Shown: positions 47,830-59,124, counted from the first letter of the stretch. The stretch: DNA of 64,000 nt from Deinococcus humi (GCF_014201875.1 NZ_JACHFL010000002.1:558001-622000), one strand, 5' to 3'. Translations and numbers: made by a program. The notes: generated from the sequence alone by a model not told the origin.

Positions 47830-47922
47830 GCTCCGAGCATAGCGGCTACGAGGTAAGGACCGCGAGCGTCTTTCGGATGAGCCAGCAGGTTTCGCGATAT
47901 GGGAGCCTCCGAAATCAGAAGG

Positions 47923-47955
47923 TAAAAAAGAGAAGGACGGACCTCTGCAGGTCCG
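47923..47955 (-). terminator. Terminator of the DUF5666 lipoprotein gene
   Basis: On the minus strand CGGACCT-gcag-AGGTCCG, 7-bp stem, then TCCTTCTCTTTTTT. Confidence 0.85.
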
Positions 47956-47974
47956 CCCCCTTATCTTCGGTGGC

Positions 47975-48556
47975 TCAGTTCAGCGTGATCTTGTTGGCGG
48001 TCAGCGTGTTGGCCGAGCTGTCGACCTCACCCTCAACTGCCACGTTGGCATTGGCGCGGTCGGTGCCGAAGAACTCCTCGGCAGTGGTCACGGTGCCCTC
48101 GAAAACAGTGTCCGGCGTGACTGTCACGGCGTAGTTGGCGTCGTTCTCGTTGAGCGTGAAGGTCTGAGCGGTGCCATCAAAATCTGTGACGGTGCCTTCC
48201 AGGCCATCGCCGACGGCCATGTCGGTTTCCTCACTGGCGTTGGCGTCGTCGGCGTTGGTCAGTGTGCTGTCCACGCCAGGATCAGCGGCGTCATCAGTGG
48301 CCCCTTCACCCTCGGCAATGGGGTTATCAATTCCAGCGTCGTCAGTGCCAACCGTATCATCGGTCACCGCAGTATCGTCGGTGGCAATCGTGTCGTCCGT
48401 GGTCGTGGTGGCGTCAGTGGCGGTGGTATCGGTCACGGTTGTGTCGGGCACTGCCGCGTCGGTGGTGGTCGTCTCTGTGGTTGTGGTGGTCTCGCTCTTG
48501 GGGGTGCAGGCGGCCAACATGGAGCCAGTCAACAGGATAAGCAGGATGTTTTTCAT
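47975..48556 (-). CDS. Lipoprotein with long Asp/Thr-rich linker and DUF5666-like domain
   Basis: 193-aa lipoprotein. Signal MKNILLILLTGSMLAAC has a lipobox with Cys17. Residues ~22-110 are almost only Thr, Asp and Ala in short units such as TTDDTIATDD and TAVTDDTVGTDD, an unstructured acidic spacer. A C-terminal domain of about 75 residues follows (LEGTVTDFDGTAQTFTLNEN ... NTLTANKITLN), the small beta-barrel pattern of DUF5666. GACAAT lies 6 nt before ATG 48556. Probably surface-exposed; the spacer could bind cations. Confidence 0.78.
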   Translation of the reverse strand: MKNILLILLTGSMLAACTPKSETTTTTETTTTDAAVPDTTVTDTTATDATTTTDDTIATDDTAVTDDTVGTDDAGIDNPIAEGEGATDDAADPGVDSTLTNADDANASEETDMAVGDGLEGTVTDFDGTAQTFTLNENDANYAVTVTPDTVFEGTVTTAEEFFGTDRANANVAVEGEVDSSANTLTANKITLN

Positions 48557-48605
48557 AACTTGATTGTCTGACGGAAGCATCATGCTCTTGTGAAAAGAAC
48601 TGGAG

Positions 48606-48735
48606 CTAACCTTTACCCTGACCCACAGACCATTAAGAATTGACCAGCGTAGCGGTCGTAACGCACGCCCCAACGGGTGTCGGTTCCAGTGAAGCGAGGC
48701 GGAATTGATGGGCCGTTAGCTGAAGTCCGACTCTT
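48606..48735 (-). other. Possible transposase 3'-end remnant
   Basis: A minus-strand frame without a start reads WNQKSRTSANGPSIPPRF followed by TGTDTRWGVRYDRYAGQFL and stops. The VRYDRxAxxFL pattern recalls the C-terminus of IS5-type transposases (RYDK/RxAxxFL). No terminal repeats or remaining transposase are visible, so this is a weak suggestion only. The rest of the gap 48557-48782 holds nothing else I can identify. Confidence 0.25.
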
Positions 48736-48782
48736 CTGATTCCAGTTCAATGCTGCCGTCGCAAAGTCTCCACGATCCCGAG

Positions 48783-50995
<2,213 letters not shown>

Positions 50996-50999
<4 letters not shown>

Positions 51000-51325
51000 T
51001 CCTCTACCTCCGGTTCCGCCACCACGCGCAGTGGATGGCCCTCCTGGCGGGCGTGGGCCGTGACCTGCGCCACCTTAGTCTCGGCCACGTCGCGGGTATA
51101 GACTCCGGCCACCCCCTGGCCCTTGTGGTGGACCGCCAACATGATCATCTCTGCCTCTGCCTGGGCCTTGCGGAAGTACTGGGACAGCACCATCACCACA
51201 AAATCCATCGGGGTGTAATCGTCGTTGAGGAGCAGCACACGGTACAGCCTGGGACGCTGGGTCGTGGTGCGTTCTAGGGTCTGGGTGCGGCCTTGTTCGT
51301 CACGGCCACCGTCACGGCGCGTCAT
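50996..51325 (-). CDS. clpS: ATP-dependent Clp protease adaptor ClpS
   Basis: 109-aa N-end-rule adaptor. [20 protein letters not shown] contains the core [10 protein letters not shown] that binds N-degron residues; [20 protein letters not shown] is the second conserved block. A charged N-terminal tail (about 25 residues) inserts into ClpA. Leaderless: TACACT, 6 nt, ATG. Confidence 0.94.
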
Positions 51326-51473
51326 GCGGGGAGTGTAGCGGGCACGGCGGATGGATGACGGGGCAAGGGTTACGGTGGGCCGCTCAGGAGGACAGGTTCG
51401 GCCCTGGCCTGCGTTACGCCATTTCGCCTACTCGCGCCTTGAAATCCGTTTCCGGCGTATTCTGACTGTACTT

Positions 51474-52502
51474 ATGACCCATTCATTGCCGGACGCCTCG
51501 GTTCACGTCCGCGACCTGAAAAAACAGTATGCCGTCCACGAGAAGGAGCCGGGGTTCATGGGCAGCCTGCGCAGCTTCGTGAGCCGCAAGACGAAGTACG
51601 TGGAGGCTGTGCGGGGTGTGTCTTTCGAGCTTGCGCCCGGCGAGGTGGTGGGATTCCTGGGGCCGAACGGGGCGGGCAAGACCACAACGCTCAAGATGCT
51701 CTCGGGGTTGTTGCATCCCTCAGACGGCATGGCCAGAATCGCGGGTTACGAGCCGCGCAAACGCGAGACGGCGTTCCTGAAGCAGATCACCCTGGTCATG
51801 GGGCAAAAGCAGCAGCTGATCTGGGACCTGCCCGCGCTGGACAGCTTTCTGGTCAACCAGGCCATCTACGAGATTCCCGACGACCAGTACCGCGCCACCA
51901 TGCGCGAGTTCACGGAGGTGCTCTCGCTGGAGGGCATCTTGAAAAAACAGGTCCGCAAGCTGAGCCTGGGCGAGCGCATGAAGTGCGAGCTGGCCGCCGC
52001 GCTGCTGCACCGCCCACGTGTGTTGTTTCTGGATGAGCCGACGATTGGCCTGGACGTGAACATGCAGGAATCCGTCCGGGCCTTTATCCGCGACTACAAC
52101 GAGCGCTACGACGCCACCGTGATCCTGACCAGTCACTACATGGCCGACGTGACGGCTCTGGCACAGCGCATTCTGGTGATCGACCGAGGGGAGCTCGTGT
52201 TCGACGGGGATCTGGCGCGGCTGGCCGAGCAGGGCAAGGGTGGCAAGACGGTCAAGCTGAAGCTGCGCGAGGCCGTGAGTGCTGCCCATCTGGCCCACTA
52301 CGGTCATGACGTGAAAGTCGACGGCCTGAGCGCCGAGCTGACCGTTCCCCGCGCCGAGGTCAGTACCCGCGCCGCCAGACTCCTGGCCGATCTGGATGTG
52401 GCGGACTTGACCGTGGAAGACCCGCCCATTGAGGCTGTGATGGCAGAGCTGTTCGGGGGAGGGGAGAAAGCAGGAGAGGTCAAGGAGGTGGTCAGCGGGT
52501 GA
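51474..52502 (+). CDS. ABC-2 exporter ATPase (COG4586 type)
   Basis: About 342 residues, starting MTHSLPDASVHVRDLKKQY. The insertion EKEPGFMGSLRSFVSRKTKYVEAVRGVSF before Walker A (GPNGAGKTTTLKML) is characteristic of the COG4586 subclass. The signature is LSLGERMKCELAAALLHRP, Walker B VLFLDEPTIGLDV. It works with the two permeases downstream. TATTCT lies 10 nt before the ATG, giving a very short leader. Confidence 0.9.
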   Translation: MTHSLPDASVHVRDLKKQYAVHEKEPGFMGSLRSFVSRKTKYVEAVRGVSFELAPGEVVGFLGPNGAGKTTTLKMLSGLLHPSDGMARIAGYEPRKRETAFLKQITLVMGQKQQLIWDLPALDSFLVNQAIYEIPDDQYRATMREFTEVLSLEGILKKQVRKLSLGERMKCELAAALLHRPRVLFLDEPTIGLDVNMQESVRAFIRDYNERYDATVILTSHYMADVTALAQRILVIDRGELVFDGDLARLAEQGKGGKTVKLKLREAVSAAHLAHYGHDVKVDGLSAELTVPRAEVSTRAARLLADLDVADLTVEDPPIEAVMAELFGGGEKAGEVKEVVSG

Positions 52503-52605
52503 GAAGATTTGAGACTCTGTTCTTTTTGGTTATCGTCCCTCACTGCCGCTTCCCCACGAGAAGGGAAGGCGCTGACAACCGTAGACCCCTTCAGCAGGGG
52601 GCCGC

Positions 52606-53400
52606 ATGATTCGCAAGACCCGTGTCCTTTTCGCCACGCGCTTTGCAGAGATGGCCGAGTACCGCGCCGAGGTCATCATCTGGATGCTGTCGGGCACCAT
52701 CTCGCTGGTGATGATGCTGGTGTGGATGGCGCAGGCGGCGGCGGCTCCTGGCGGTCAGATCCGCGGCTATGACGGCTCCGAATTCGCCACCTACTTCCTG
52801 AGCGTGTGGCTGGTGGGGCAACTGCTGGTGGTGTGGGTGGGCTGGGAACTGGATTTCATGATCCGGCAGGGCACGCTGTCGCCCAAGCTGCTGCGTCCCC
52901 TTGATCCCATGTGGGTGGAATACGCCGCCCACGTCGCCGAACGCTTCGTGCGCATCGGGCCGATGCTGGTGCTGCTGGTCATTTTCTCGTTCCTGTCGGG
53001 TGCGTCGTTCACCCGTGACCTGTGGGCCTACCCCGTCGCGCTGGGACTGTGCATCCTGGGCTTCACCTGCCGCTTCCTCTATGAGTACGCGCTGGGTCTG
53101 CTGGCCTTCTGGACAGAAAGCAGCACCGCCTTCTCCGAGGTGGCCTGGCTGCTGTACGCCGCGCTGGGTGGGTTGTTCGCACCGCTGACCTTTTACCCGC
53201 AGTGGGTTCAGAACATCGCGGTCTGGACACCGTTTCCCTACATGCTGGGCCTGCCCGCGCAACTGCTGGCAGGCAAGGCCACGCTGGCTCAGGCGGGATT
53301 CGGCGCCTTGATCCTGTTCGGCTGGGTGGTGGTCTTCTGGTTCGCGCGGCTGCTGGTCTGGCGGCTGGGGCTGAAGAAATATGGAGCGGTGGGGGCGTGA
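52606..53400 (+). CDS. ABC-2 exporter permease 1 (DUF990/COG4587-like)
   Basis: 264-aa six-helix membrane protein starting MIRKTRVLFATRFAEMAEYRAEVIIWML. The short cytoplasmic helix with EYRAEVI followed by TM1 is the pattern of ABC-2 family 6 permeases, which occur as non-identical pairs. GGGGG serves as SD; TATCGT at about 52533 could be its own promoter. Its stop overlaps the start of the 39-codon ORF. Confidence 0.85.
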   Translation: MIRKTRVLFATRFAEMAEYRAEVIIWMLSGTISLVMMLVWMAQAAAAPGGQIRGYDGSEFATYFLSVWLVGQLLVVWVGWELDFMIRQGTLSPKLLRPLDPMWVEYAAHVAERFVRIGPMLVLLVIFSFLSGASFTRDLWAYPVALGLCILGFTCRFLYEYALGLLAFWTESSTAFSEVAWLLYAALGGLFAPLTFYPQWVQNIAVWTPFPYMLGLPAQLLAGKATLAQAGFGALILFGWVVVFWFARLLVWRLGLKKYGAVGA

Positions 53401-53516
53401 AAGATCTTGAGGCCATTGGCCCGCGAAAGCTGTACGCGGTTGGGTATCCCCTGTCGCCTTCTCCTCGTTCTGAGTTGTGCCCGTTTTGCCATGCGCCGCG
53501 TCAGGGGAACGAATGA
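53397..53516 (+). CDS. Small 39-aa ORF between the two ABC-2 permeases, CxxC-containing
   Basis: GTG 53397 overlaps the permease-1 stop as GTGA and its own TGA overlaps the permease-2 ATG as ATGA. The frame thus fills the 112-nt gap exactly, with 4-nt overlaps at both ends. The product begins MKDLEAIGPRKLYAVGYP and ends ELCPFCHAPRQGNE; CPFCH resembles half of a zinc ribbon. No transmembrane helix. The double coupling argues for real translation, whether as a functional peptide or as a device to carry ribosomes into permease 2. Confidence 0.6.
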   Translation: MKDLEAIGPRKLYAVGYPLSPSPRSELCPFCHAPRQGNE

Positions 53517-54298
53517 CCCGTTACCTCCGCCTGATCCGGATTTTCACTGGGGCCACCGTCTCGGCGCAGCTGGAGTACCGGGCCAACTTCATCGGGGCGG
53601 TCCTGAGCAGTCTGGGTCAGGTGGGGGTAGCGCTGCTGGCCATTGGCGTGCTGTTCGGGCAGGGCAGCGACACGGTCGGCGGGTGGACCTTCCGCGAGGC
53701 GCTGCTGGTCACGGGTTTTTTCATTCTGACCGAGGGCTTTATCGCCGTGTTCGTGCAACCCAACATGAGCCGTATCGCGGAAGCCATTCGCACCGGCAAC
53801 ATGGATTTCACGCTGCTCAAGCCGCTGGACGCGCAGTTCAGCGTCAGCACACGCTACCTGAACGTGCTGCGCGCGCCTGACCTTCTGATCGGCCTGGGTT
53901 TGATCGTTTACGCGGCCTCGGCGCTGACCACCACGCCTAGCGGGCTGCTGATCGCCGCCGTCCTGTACGTCTCGGCGCTGACCATCGTGTACTGCATCTG
54001 GCTGGCGCTGTCTACCACGGCGTTCTGGTTCGTCAAGACACAGAACGTGGCCGAACTGTTCAACGGCATCTTCGGGGCAGGCCGCTTTCCAGTCACGGCC
54101 TTTCCGTTGCCAGTGCGTTTCGCGCTGACGTTCATCGTCCCGATTGCCCTGATCACCACCGTGCCCGCGCAGGCCATGACGGGTCGCCTCTCGCCCGCGC
54201 TGGCGATTGCCTCGCCCCTGGTGGCTGCCGGGCTGTTCGCCGTGACCCGCTGGTTCTGGCTGCGGGCGGTGGCCAGTTACACAAGTGCCAGCAGCTGA
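53513..54298 (+). CDS. ABC-2 exporter permease 2 (COG3694-like)
   Basis: 261-aa membrane protein starting MTRYLRLIRIFTGATVSAQLEYRANFIGAVL, the partner permease of the same subclass, with six hydrophobic segments and AGRFPVTAFPLPVRFALTFIVPIALITTVPAQAMTGR as the conserved C-terminal region (split). The start is set by ATGA overlap with the small ORF. Together with the ATPase it should form one heteromeric exporter; substrate unknown. Confidence 0.85.
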   Translation: MTRYLRLIRIFTGATVSAQLEYRANFIGAVLSSLGQVGVALLAIGVLFGQGSDTVGGWTFREALLVTGFFILTEGFIAVFVQPNMSRIAEAIRTGNMDFTLLKPLDAQFSVSTRYLNVLRAPDLLIGLGLIVYAASALTTTPSGLLIAAVLYVSALTIVYCIWLALSTTAFWFVKTQNVAELFNGIFGAGRFPVTAFPLPVRFALTFIVPIALITTVPAQAMTGRLSPALAIASPLVAAGLFAVTRWFWLRAVASYTSASS

Positions 54299-55011
54299 TG
54301 CTGGGCGACAGACTGGAACGGTTGACCGGCGCGCTGTCCCGCGAGGGCTATGGGCTCCGGGCCGAGGTAGACCCCACCAGCCTCGCCGCGCTGGACGCCT
54401 CGTTGCAATCTCAGGACGTCGTTCTGGAGCTTCAAACCCTGCGCCGGGTCGCCTGGGCTGCACTGGGACAGGCCAGCCCCCAGCGTGTCAGGCTCACGAC
54501 AGAGGCCCGCGCCCGCCTGTCGCACCTGACTGATCTGCGCGACGTCTTTTCACCCGCCGACGCCGAACGAGTGGGCCGCGAATTCGCGGGCGAGCGGTGG
54601 CTGGCCCCCGATCTGCTGGCCGCGCGTCCATGGCTCGATTCGCGCACGCCTCCGAAGGAGGTTGTCCCCGCCGTCATGCAGTCGCAGTGGTCTGGGCTGG
54701 TGGGGCTGCTGGGCGAGCATGGTCCCTGGGTCTATACCGCCAATGTGGCCGATCTCCAGCTTCTGGGCCGACTGTACGGCGAACTGGTCAGGGCCGCCTC
54801 GCAGGCGCAGGAAGATCAGGCGCTGGACGCCGCTCTGGGGCAAGCGGACCAGCCCTCATTGCTGGCCCGACTGGAGGCCACCGATTATCGCCAGTCGTCT
54901 GGCACAGCTATGGGGGTTGATCTGGCCACGCTGGAATCCGCCTTCTGGGATGCGGCAAAGGCCCAGGCGCGGCGGGACTGGGAGGGATGGCAGACAAGGC
55001 ATGGGCGTTAA
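54298..55011 (+). CDS. Hypothetical protein in the exporter operon
   Basis: 237-aa soluble, helix-rich protein (MLGDRLERLTGALSREGYGLRAEVDPTSLAALDASLQ) without signal peptide, transmembrane helix or recognised family. It starts on the last base of the permease-2 stop (TGATG), so it is translated with the exporter. Its job is unknown; an accessory or scaffold role is only inferred from position. Confidence 0.72.
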   Translation: MLGDRLERLTGALSREGYGLRAEVDPTSLAALDASLQSQDVVLELQTLRRVAWAALGQASPQRVRLTTEARARLSHLTDLRDVFSPADAERVGREFAGERWLAPDLLAARPWLDSRTPPKEVVPAVMQSQWSGLVGLLGEHGPWVYTANVADLQLLGRLYGELVRAASQAQEDQALDAALGQADQPSLLARLEATDYRQSSGTAMGVDLATLESAFWDAAKAQARRDWEGWQTRHGR

Positions 55012-55200
55012 GCTGGGCCTGCTCTGGTGGCTACTTCCCTGGCGGTAGATGGGAATAGTTGTCTGGCACGGACTGGGAATCCGTCAAACTGGACGCCCTA
55101 CGGGAGCGGCTTCAGTCTTGACGGCGGATCAGCCGATGGACTGATACTCAGTCGTCTTTAAACGTCATACTTTGGCTAAAGTTTCGATCTGAAATAAGGG
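55012..55200. other. Intergenic stretch with hairpins between convergent genes
   Basis: 189 nt holding GACTGA-tac-TCAGTC (about 55133-55147) and ACTTT-ggct-AAAGT, which may terminate either flanking gene. No gene seen. An ACGGA-ctgggaa-TCCGT arm resembles a tRNA-Pro anticodon arm, but no T-arm exists. Confidence 0.5.
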
Positions 55201-55602
55201 TCAGCCTTGCCCGCCCTGCCGTGCGTAATCCCGGCGGATCATCGCGTTGCCGCGCGTCATGCCTAAACGTTTGTAGAACGGCACCAGTTCGTCGTCACAG
55301 GCGGTATCAATCATGTACAGGCCGTCCAGTTGCGCGAACAGACTCTCCATCAGGCTTGAGGCTATGCCCAGCCCGCGCCACTGGGAGCGAACCTCCAGCA
55401 GCGGAATATACGCGCACAGCACGCCGTCGCTGATGGCATTGACGAAGCCAATCACTTGCCCGCCCTCTACAGCCAGGGCAATCCGGTGGGAGCCCGTAAG
55501 AATCCGGTGAAGGGTCTGGGGTGTGGGCGGGTTGGGCCAGCCCTCGAAAAAGCCGTTCAGCTCAGCAGGCGTGATGCCTTCCAGGGTCGTTTGAAGGTGC
55601 AT
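55201..55602 (-). CDS. GNAT-family N-acetyltransferase
   Basis: 133-aa acetyltransferase. IALAVEGGQVIGFVNAISDG and YIPLLEVRSQWRGLGIASSLMESLFAQ, with the acetyl-CoA P-loop RSQWRGLGIAS (Q/RxxGxG/A), then a C-terminal PFYKRLGMTRG. Substrate unknown. I chose ATG 55602 with GGAG just upstream; TAGGCT sits about 25 nt upstream, with another short ATG frame 6 nt after it that overlaps out of frame. An upstream TTG (55626) would add eight residues. Confidence 0.85.
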   Translation of the reverse strand: MHLQTTLEGITPAELNGFFEGWPNPPTPQTLHRILTGSHRIALAVEGGQVIGFVNAISDGVLCAYIPLLEVRSQWRGLGIASSLMESLFAQLDGLYMIDTACDDELVPFYKRLGMTRGNAMIRRDYARQGGQG

Positions 55603-55679
55603 GCTCCAGCCTGAAGCATGATCCAAGCCTAAGCATCGGCCATCTGGCGCACTTTGTGTGATCGCCTTACATTGACCGC

Positions 55680-56765
55680 ATGCCCGACGCCACTCCCAAG
55701 CTGTTCCAACCGCTCAAACTTCAGGGGCTGACTCTACCCAACCGGATTGTCGTGTCGCCCATGTGCATGTACAGCGCACACAACGGACTGGCGAACGATT
55801 TCCACCTCGTCCACCTGGGCCAGTTTGCGCTGGCCGCGCCGGGTCTGATTTTCACGGAGGCCGCCGCCGTCTCACCCGAGGGCCGGATCAGCCCCGAGGA
55901 TCTGGGTCTGTGGGCCGACGAACACATCATTCCGCTGGGGCGCATTACTGACTTTATCCACGCGCAGGGTGGTCGGATCGCCATTCAGCTGGCGCACGCC
56001 GGGCGCAAGGCCAGCACCTACGCGCCGTGGCGAGGGAAGGGAGCAGTGGCCCATGAGTACGGGGGCTGGGGCGTCATCGGGCCGGACACACAGCCCTTCT
56101 CGCCCACCTTTCACACCCCGAATGCCATGACCACCGCTGATATCGAGCGCGTCACGCAGGACTTTGTTGCTGCCGCCCAGCGTGCGGAAATCGCGGGCTT
56201 CGATGTCGTCGAGATTCACGCCGCGCACGGCTACCTGCTGCACCAGTTCATGTCGCCGCTGTCGAACTCGCGCACCGACGACTACGGCGGCTCCTTTGAG
56301 AACCGGACACGTTTTGTCATGGAAGTCGTGCGCGCCGTACGCGGCGGCTGGCCCATGCACAAGCCGCTGTTCGTACGCGTGAGCGCGACCGACTGGGCCG
56401 AGGGCGGCTGGGATCTGGAACAGACGGTCAAGCTCGCAGGTCTGCTATGGCGCGAGGGTGTGGACGTGCTGGACGTCAGCAGCGGCGGTTTGACCACGGC
56501 GCAGCAGATCACGTCCGCTCCGGGTTACCAGGTGCCGTTTGCGGCGGCGGTCAAGCATGCAGTAAGCGAACTGGAAGTCATGGCCGTGGGCATGATCGAG
56601 AGTCCGCAGCAGGCCGAGGACATTCTTCAAAAGGATGAGGCCGCCCTGATTGCGCTGGGGCGTCCGTTGCTGGGTGATCCTCACTGGGCGTGGCACGCCG
56701 CGCAGCAACTCGGGGTCAAGCCAGAAGTGGCCGCGCAGTACCAGCGTGGCAATCGATTGGACTAA
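55680..56765 (+). CDS. Old Yellow Enzyme family oxidoreductase (YqjM/NamA class)
   Basis: 361-aa FMN-dependent ene-reductase. RIVVSPMCMYSAHNGLAND (active Cys of the thermophilic-like class), TEAAAVSPEGRISPEDLG, IQLAHAGRKAS, VEIHAAHGYLLHQFMSP with the HAAHGYL signature, and SRTDDYGGSFENR. Reduces activated C=C bonds using NADPH; may help in electrophile or oxidative stress. Leaderless: TACATT, 6 nt, ATG. Confidence 0.93.
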   Translation: MPDATPKLFQPLKLQGLTLPNRIVVSPMCMYSAHNGLANDFHLVHLGQFALAAPGLIFTEAAAVSPEGRISPEDLGLWADEHIIPLGRITDFIHAQGGRIAIQLAHAGRKASTYAPWRGKGAVAHEYGGWGVIGPDTQPFSPTFHTPNAMTTADIERVTQDFVAAAQRAEIAGFDVVEIHAAHGYLLHQFMSPLSNSRTDDYGGSFENRTRFVMEVVRAVRGGWPMHKPLFVRVSATDWAEGGWDLEQTVKLAGLLWREGVDVLDVSSGGLTTAQQITSAPGYQVPFAAAVKHAVSELEVMAVGMIESPQQAEDILQKDEAALIALGRPLLGDPHWAWHAAQQLGVKPEVAAQYQRGNRLD

Positions 56766-56824
56766 CGGCTGCGCCGCCGAAAGTCGTCGCCCACTGCCTC
56801 TCACTCCCGCACACCGCAAGCTCG

Positions 56825-57508
56825 TCAGCCGTAGACGGGCAACTCATCGGTAAAGCGGCCGTCCAGCAGGTGCAGCACCCGGTCGGCGTATCCGGCCAGA
56901 CGGTCATCGTGCGTCACAAGCAGCACGCCTGCGCCTTCCTCACGGGCCAGGGCCACCAGCAGGGCGGCAACGTTGGTGGCATTGGCGCGGTCCAGGCTCC
57001 CGGTGGGTTCGTCGGCCAGCACCACCGCCGGGCCGGAGGCCAGTGCTCGGGCCACCGCCACCCGCTGGCGCTCGCCACCACTGAGAACGTCTGGAAAGGT
57101 GGCCTCGCGCCCGGATAGGCCCACGCGGGCCAGCAGGGCGTGTGCACGGGCGGAGTCGCTCTGGCCGACTAGCCGCATGGGGATCAGTACGTTGTCCAGC
57201 ACGCTCAGGTCCTCCAGCAGATAATGGTGTTGAAAGACCAGCCCCACCCGGCCGGCCCGCCGCACTGCTCTTGCCTGCGTGTCCAGCGTGTCGGCCCGCT
57301 CCCCGGCCCACCAGATCTGCCCCTCATCTGGCACGTCCAGCCCGCCCAGCAGGTGTAACAGCGTACTCTTTCCGCTGCCCGATGGTCCGGTCACGGCCAC
57401 CACCTCTCCAGGACGAACCTGCAACGAAACGCCGTGCAGCACTGTCAGGGCTCCAAAACTGTGGCGAAGGTCCAGGGCTTCGAGGGCGGGGGGAACGGCG
57501 AGGGTCAC
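56825..57508 (-). CDS. ABC transporter ATPase, LolD/MacB type
   Basis: About 227 residues. Walker A GPSGSGKSTLLHLLGG, Q-loop LVFQHHYLLEDL, signature LSGGERQRVAVARAL, Walker B VVLADEPTGSLD. The family powers lipoprotein release (LolCDE) or MacB-type export; no partner permease is adjacent. I chose GTG 57508, 7 nt after TAAGAT; an ATG 9 nt upstream overlaps the -10 box. Confidence 0.88.
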   Translation of the reverse strand: MTLAVPPALEALDLRHSFGALTVLHGVSLQVRPGEVVAVTGPSGSGKSTLLHLLGGLDVPDEGQIWWAGERADTLDTQARAVRRAGRVGLVFQHHYLLEDLSVLDNVLIPMRLVGQSDSARAHALLARVGLSGREATFPDVLSGGERQRVAVARALASGPAVVLADEPTGSLDRANATNVAALLVALAREEGAGVLLVTHDDRLAGYADRVLHLLDGRFTDELPVYG

Positions 57509-57624
57509 ACGGCGCATCTTAGCCCGCAGGTCCGCCAACCTCCCAGGATTCGGCCAGAAGGGCTGCCACCTATTGCAACGCGCTCTCCGTTCCTGACGAT
57601 CCTTTCCGCGCTACCCTGTCATCA

Positions 57625-58320
57625 ATGCACCGTCTGGCCGAGTTAAAGAGAAATCCCCTGTTCCTGAATGTGGCCGACGATGCCCTGCGTGAAGCGGCCC
57701 GCGTGGTCACCCGGCGGCAGTTCGGGGCAGGCGAAGTGGTGCTGGAACAGGAAACTGCGGGCGAGGCGCTGCACCTGCTGGTGTCGGGCACGGTGCGCGT
57801 CAGCCGGGTGGGACCGGGCAGCCATGGGCGCGTGATGGGCGACGTGTACGCTCCCGGCGTGATCGGCGAGACGGCGGTGCTCGGCGGCGGTGAACGTAGC
57901 GCCACCGTGATCGCCCTGAACAACGTGAGCACCCTGATGCTGTACCGCACCCATTTCGAGCAGTTGCTCACGCGTCACCCGCAGGTGCTGTGGAACCTCA
58001 GCGCGATGCTGGTGGCGCGCGTGACCGCTCTGAACGACGAGCTGATCGCCTTCGGCCTGAACACCGAGGCGGCGCTGAGCCATGTCTTCACCGGTCAGTA
58101 CCGTCAGCGCGTGGCGGCGGGGGTTGAGGCTCCGGCCACGCTACCGCTGAGCATCAGTGACATCATGATGCGCGTTTCGGCCAGCCGTGAGACGGTGGTC
58201 CGCGTGCTGCGCAAGCTGGAACGGCAGGGCTTTCTGAGCCTGACGCCCCACAGCGTCATTCTGCTGAACCCGCAGGGGATCGAGGAAGTCATCCTCGACG
58301 AGCTGAACGCGGCGGAGTAG
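57625..58320 (+). CDS. Crp/Fnr-family transcriptional regulator
   Basis: 231-aa regulator: an N-terminal cyclic-nucleotide-binding beta-barrel (FGAGEVVLEQETAGEALHLL ... GVIGETAVLGGGERSATV; the G-E-A-V-L and ERSAT block resembles the cAMP pocket), a dimer helix, and a C-terminal winged helix with LSISDIMMRVSASRETVVRVLRKL. Leaderless: TACCCT, 7 nt, ATG. Target genes cannot be inferred here. Confidence 0.92.
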   Translation: MHRLAELKRNPLFLNVADDALREAARVVTRRQFGAGEVVLEQETAGEALHLLVSGTVRVSRVGPGSHGRVMGDVYAPGVIGETAVLGGGERSATVIALNNVSTLMLYRTHFEQLLTRHPQVLWNLSAMLVARVTALNDELIAFGLNTEAALSHVFTGQYRQRVAAGVEAPATLPLSISDIMMRVSASRETVVRVLRKLERQGFLSLTPHSVILLNPQGIEEVILDELNAAE

Positions 58321-58371
58321 CCCTGGACCTCATTCGCCTGAAGTGGGCTGTGGACCCGCTATCCTGCCCGC

Positions 58372-59124
58372 ATGCGACTGGTCAGAATGACGTGGAACGG
58401 CGGGGCACACTGGGGCGAGGTCAGCGGCGAGACCGTGCAGTTCACGGACGGCATGGCCGGGCCGCGCACCGGGGAGAGCGCTCCTTTTGACGAGGCCGCT
58501 CTGCTGCCCCCTGCCGAGCCCACCAAGATCGTTTGCGTGGGCCGCAATTACCTGGACCATATCCGTGAACTGGGCAACGACAAGGGTGACCTGCCCGCCG
58601 AGCCCGGCATCTTCCTGAAAGGCCCGAACGCTCTGGCGGAGCCGGGCGGCACAGTGGAGGCCCCTGACTGGAGCGACAACTTCCACTTCGAGGGCGAACT
58701 GGCGCTGGTGATGGGCACTCGGGCGCAGGGCCTGACGCCGGAAAACGCCCTGTCCGCCGTCGCGGGCTACACCTGCGGCCTGGATCTGACCGCCCGTGAC
58801 CGCCAGAAGACGGATCTGCAATGGTTCCGTGCCAAGGCGGCGGACCGGTTTTGCCCGCTGGGGCCGTGGCTGGAAACCGAGCTGAACCCGGCGGACCTGC
58901 GCGTACAGACCCGCGTGAACGGCGAGAGCAAACAGGACAGCCGCACCAGCCTGATGATCTTCGACGTGCCAGCCATCCTGACCTACGTGACCCGCTTCGT
59001 GACCCTGGAACCGGGCGACGTGGTGCTGACCGGCACGCCCGAGGGCGTTGGCCCCCTGAAAGCGGGCGACACGGTAGAAGTGGACGTGGAGGGTGTGGGC
59101 GTCCTGGTGACCCAGATCGGGTAA
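58372..59124 (+). CDS. Fumarylacetoacetate hydrolase family protein
   Basis: 250-aa metal-dependent hydrolase/decarboxylase fold. [24 protein letters not shown] (metal-binding Glu pair), [13 protein letters not shown] (metal Asp), [14 protein letters not shown]. Members act on acylpyruvates, oxaloacetate or catechol-pathway acids; the substrate here is open. Leaderless: TATCCT, 6 nt, ATG. Confidence 0.9.
   Translation: MRLVRMTWNGGAHWGEVSGETVQFTDGMAGPRTGESAPFDEAALLPPAEPTKIVCVGRNYLDHIRELGNDKGDLPAEPGIFLKGPNALAEPGGTVEAPDWSDNFHFEGELALVMGTRAQGLTPENALSAVAGYTCGLDLTARDRQKTDLQWFRAKAADRFCPLGPWLETELNPADLRVQTRVNGESKQDSRTSLMIFDVPAILTYVTRFVTLEPGDVVLTGTPEGVGPLKAGDTVEVDVEGVGVLVTQIG

Noticed and set aside
55045..55130. 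tRNA-Pro(GGG)-like anticodon arm (ACGGA-ctgggaa-TCCGT)
   Set aside because: No T-arm (GTTCGA) or 7-bp acceptor stem can be formed around it, so it is not a tRNA gene.
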